Assembly: GCA_964017145.1 (NCBI GenBank)
Contig: CAXHKQ010000338.1
Location: 1-10,116, forward strand
Source: Agrocybe praecox
Lineage: Eukaryota; Basidiomycota; Agaricomycetes; Agaricales; Agrocybaceae
Direction: 5' to 3'
Length of the DNA: 10,116 nt
Made by a program: the position numbers and the translations under genes
In this document: positions 8,392 to 10,116 of the stretch, piece by piece
How the letters are laid out: each line of letters starts with the position of its first letter
Position numbering within the stretch: position 1 is the first letter of the stretch
The notes under the pieces: generated by a model
Told to the model about the DNA's origin: nothing
Seen by the model: the letters and a program-made list of their open reading frames with translations, nothing else
The model's database searches: none

Positions 8392-8674
8392 GTAAGCACG
8401 GGAATAGGTGGTATTATACTGTTTATGAGCTACTCAAAAACTCTAAATTTAATTAGTTGAACAAACTTCGGTTGCTAAAAAAATACTAAATGTACATGTA
8501 GACGTGTGTAGTTCTTGTTCAAATAATTATGACAGATTCTGTATGTACTGTACGATAGATGAGTTCCGATCACCCAATTATTATTATTCGTTGAAGATTT
8601 ATATTCTAGAAAAATCGCTGCCGGAAATTCTCACCTGTGGCTAAGCGCGCCCTGAAGATACCGATATTTGTATA
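8392..8674 (+). other. Start of intron 2 (donor GTAAGC at 8392)
   Basis: GTAAGC is a strong donor, and the sequence becomes AT-rich within about 30 bases. Unspliced, the frame would add about 21 codons and stop at TAG 8454-8456. No AATAAA signal follows closely, so splicing is the better reading. A short inverted pair TTGAACAA/TTGTTCAA lies at 8457-8464 and 8515-8522. Confidence 0.65.
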
Positions 8675-9175
8675 CAGGGTGGTCACTTAATACTAACTTT
8701 TTGATTATGTAAGAAATCTAGTATAAACCCATATTTAACAATGGTTGGTGAGTCATTGATTCGAAGCTTCAAAGATTCATATTCACGTTCTCAAAATGAC
8801 TGAATTTTCAAATCACATGAAATCAAAAATCATTTCGGGCCTTTGTTAAACCTATCTAAATAAAATATCGCCTGGGCAGCCCTGCGCCACCTGGTGGCAA
8901 TACCTAGAAATGTCTCTCTAGAAAATGTAGTGCGGATCAATTCCTAAAACAACATTCAATCTCAACATGATTCATGATAAATTCGAGTACAGCAAATTCA
9001 CATTTAGTGCTAAATACAGACGATGCACGGCTTACTTAAGACCATTCACTGTGATTTGTTCATAAAATGTCTAACTTTATCGTGAATCGGATTCCATCAT
9101 TTGTTTGAAATAGTGAGCCTTTGTCGGAAAAAACGAAGTTTCATAAAGTTAGTCGTAAATAAAGTGACCACTCTG
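8675..9175. mobile_element. TA-flanked non-autonomous mariner-like element, about 500 bp
   Basis: The left end CAGGGTGGTCACTTAA at 8675 matches the reverse complement of the right end, which reads CAGAGTGGTCACTTTA from 9175 inward (13 of the first 14 bases). A CTAACTTT block is shared slightly further in. TA lies directly outside both ends (8673-8674 and 9176-9177). The start CAGGGTG resembles the mariner element at position 4, but the rest of the repeat differs, so it is a different family. The interior has no usable transposase frame. It sits in the probable second intron of the gene at 7357. Confidence 0.85.
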
Positions 9176-9177
9176 TA

Positions 9178-9770
9178 TATGGTGGAATTGTCGAGCGAAT
9201 TGATTTTTTTTAATGAATGGGATTTGTACATAATTTTGTTAATGAGATTATGGTCTTCTAACCAAACACGAATTTCTCACCATACAAAATATTTGTCATT
9301 TGTATTTGGTATCACTTTCTACTGGAATGCAGTAAAAAATTGCGCACCAATTCTTATTTTTTGAAAACACAGATCGTGAACCGCCACATTCCTCATTGAA
9401 CAAAACTGTATAATTACAATGGGTGTAGGTGTCCCTGAATAAATGGGCGAACAAGTAAAATGCAATTTTCTAAGGAAGGACGTAAGGAAGTAATAACATG
9501 CGCAATTTTAATTCACTTGTCCTCAATACTAAGCAACTCCATCTTATAATTCGCTTTTCCAACACCCATCGACATTCCATTCCAGGAAATTTTATTACTG
9601 CTAACTCAGGTAGTTGTTGTTCACTTTGAAATGTTAAGATAGGCTTCACCTCATCCGCATTGACATTTTGATTATCTCATTGCAAATTCAAATGTGAAAA
9701 CTTCTCGCAGAGTGCGCGTTTCATACAAATATCGGTTGTCGAACGTGAAGTAAGCATCTTGGTCATTTTA
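9178..9770. other. AT-rich stretch without a recognised gene
   Basis: Probably intron or intergenic. An open frame of 87 codons (9101-9364) begins inside the element's right end and has no recognisable features. An AATAAA string occurs near 9438. A short inverted pair ATGGGTGT/ACACCCAT (about 9419 and 9562) is too short to interpret. Confidence 0.45.
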
Positions 9771-9786
9771 CCTGTGCATGCGCGCT

Positions 9787-9808
9787 CTCACCTCAGGTAA
9801 GAGGTGAG
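9787..9808. repeat. Inverted repeat CTCACCTC/GAGGTGAG with 6-nt loop
   Basis: CTCACCTC (9787-9794) pairs perfectly with GAGGTGAG (9801-9808) around AGGTAA. The unit carries donor-like GTAAGA and GTGAGC on the plus strand and GTGAGA on the minus strand, plus candidate acceptor AGs on the plus strand. Confidence 0.8.
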
Positions 9809-10116
9809 CCGCGATGGACCCGCACAATCCATCTGCGCATGCGCTCTCTCTCACTCTCTTCCACTCGAGCAAGCTTCACACCACACAAGAGTTGTTGTCC
9901 CACCGTAACTGTCAACATTTGAACAAACCGCTCAACTCTCATCTGGACACAAATACCGCCACCAAACACTCGCCACAATCCAAACAAATCATCCGTCCGT
10001 ATCGTCCCCGCACTCCGCACACACAGAATCGCAACCGCACACGGCAGCGTCCTTTCCTCCGACACCCGCTGCAACAAGCTCATCCGCGTGGCCCCGATCG
10101 CGGTGCCATTCAGTTT
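9809..10116 (+). CDS. Possible partial exon, open to the window edge (weak)
   Basis: From the ATG at 9814 the plus strand stays open for 101 codons to the last base. If an acceptor AG at 9807-9808 were used, this frame would continue the phase of the exon ending at 8391. Against it, the acceptor has a poor pyrimidine tract, the product is a His/Thr/Pro/Arg-rich string without recognisable motifs, and the minus strand is equally open (107 codons from the edge to a TGA at about 9793-9795). The strand is C/A-rich and poor in stops, so both frames may be chance. Confidence 0.15.

Larger units (their letters stand above)
9771..10116. promoter_or_regulatory. CpG-containing promoter- or first-exon-like block with NRF-1/Ewg-like sites
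   Basis: The palindrome TGCGCATGCGC at 9834-9844 fits the consensus bound by vertebrate NRF-1 and its insect homologue Ewg, and a related TGCATGCGCG lies at 9775-9784. CT-rich tracts (CTCTCTCTCACTCTC, 9844-9858), the reverse complement of GAGA-type motifs, follow. Composition changes sharply from the AT-rich DNA on the left. Such sites mark many housekeeping promoters, but whether a gene starts here, and on which strand, cannot be told from the sequence. Confidence 0.35.

Noticed and set aside
7545..8399. A 284-codon antisense open frame opposite the large exon, plus overlapping frames of 182 and 107 codons
   Set aside because: They mirror the GC-rich, stop-poor codon use of the sense exon, have no recognisable motifs, and lack the splice and start context seen on the plus strand.

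Overview
This looks like eukaryotic nuclear DNA, most likely from an arthropod and probably an insect. The evidence is split coding exons with GT-AG introns (one only 86 bp), GC-rich exons beside AT-rich introns, long CA/TG microsatellites, and several TA-flanked elements with terminal inverted repeats of Tc1/mariner type. No bacterial operon, rRNA, tRNA or CRISPR array was seen. I could not identify the species.

Layout. Positions 4-1120 hold an essentially end-to-end, dead Tc1/mariner-type transposon with matching terminal inverted repeats, a TA on each side, and a transposase relic broken by frameshifts and stops. Positions 1121-2200 are AT-rich non-coding DNA with one segment that looks repeat-derived (about 1391-1505). 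Positions 2200-6247 are CpG-containing, CA/TG-rich non-coding DNA with many simple repeats. This stretch contains an unexpected inverted duplication (arms 4664-4764 and 4878-4971), a perfect 10-bp hairpin (5188-5217) and a very long compound TG/TGC microsatellite (5468-5603). Positions 6248-6910 are a distinct AT-rich block bounded by near-perfect inverted repeats, probably a non-autonomous DNA element.

The one convincing protein gene is on the plus strand. A 3' splice site at 7271-7272 opens an exon that carries 5' UTR and a start codon at 7357. After 13 coding bases comes an 86-bp intron, then a 936-bp coding exon (7456-8391) that ends at a strong donor. Together they encode the first 316 residues of a protein I do not recognise. 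It has a proline/serine-rich N-terminus, two charged helical segments and a very basic C-terminal part. The following intron contains a second TA-flanked element (8675-9175). The rest of the gene is either beyond the window or, less certainly, resumes near 9809.

The right edge (about 9771-10116) changes back to CpG-containing DNA with NRF-1/Ewg-like palindromes, CT-rich tracts and an inverted repeat loaded with splice-donor sequences. Reading frames are open on both strands to the window edge, so I describe it as promoter- or first-exon-like without choosing a gene. The most noteworthy items are the inverted duplication at 4664-4971, the 6248-6910 element and the unidentified gene.
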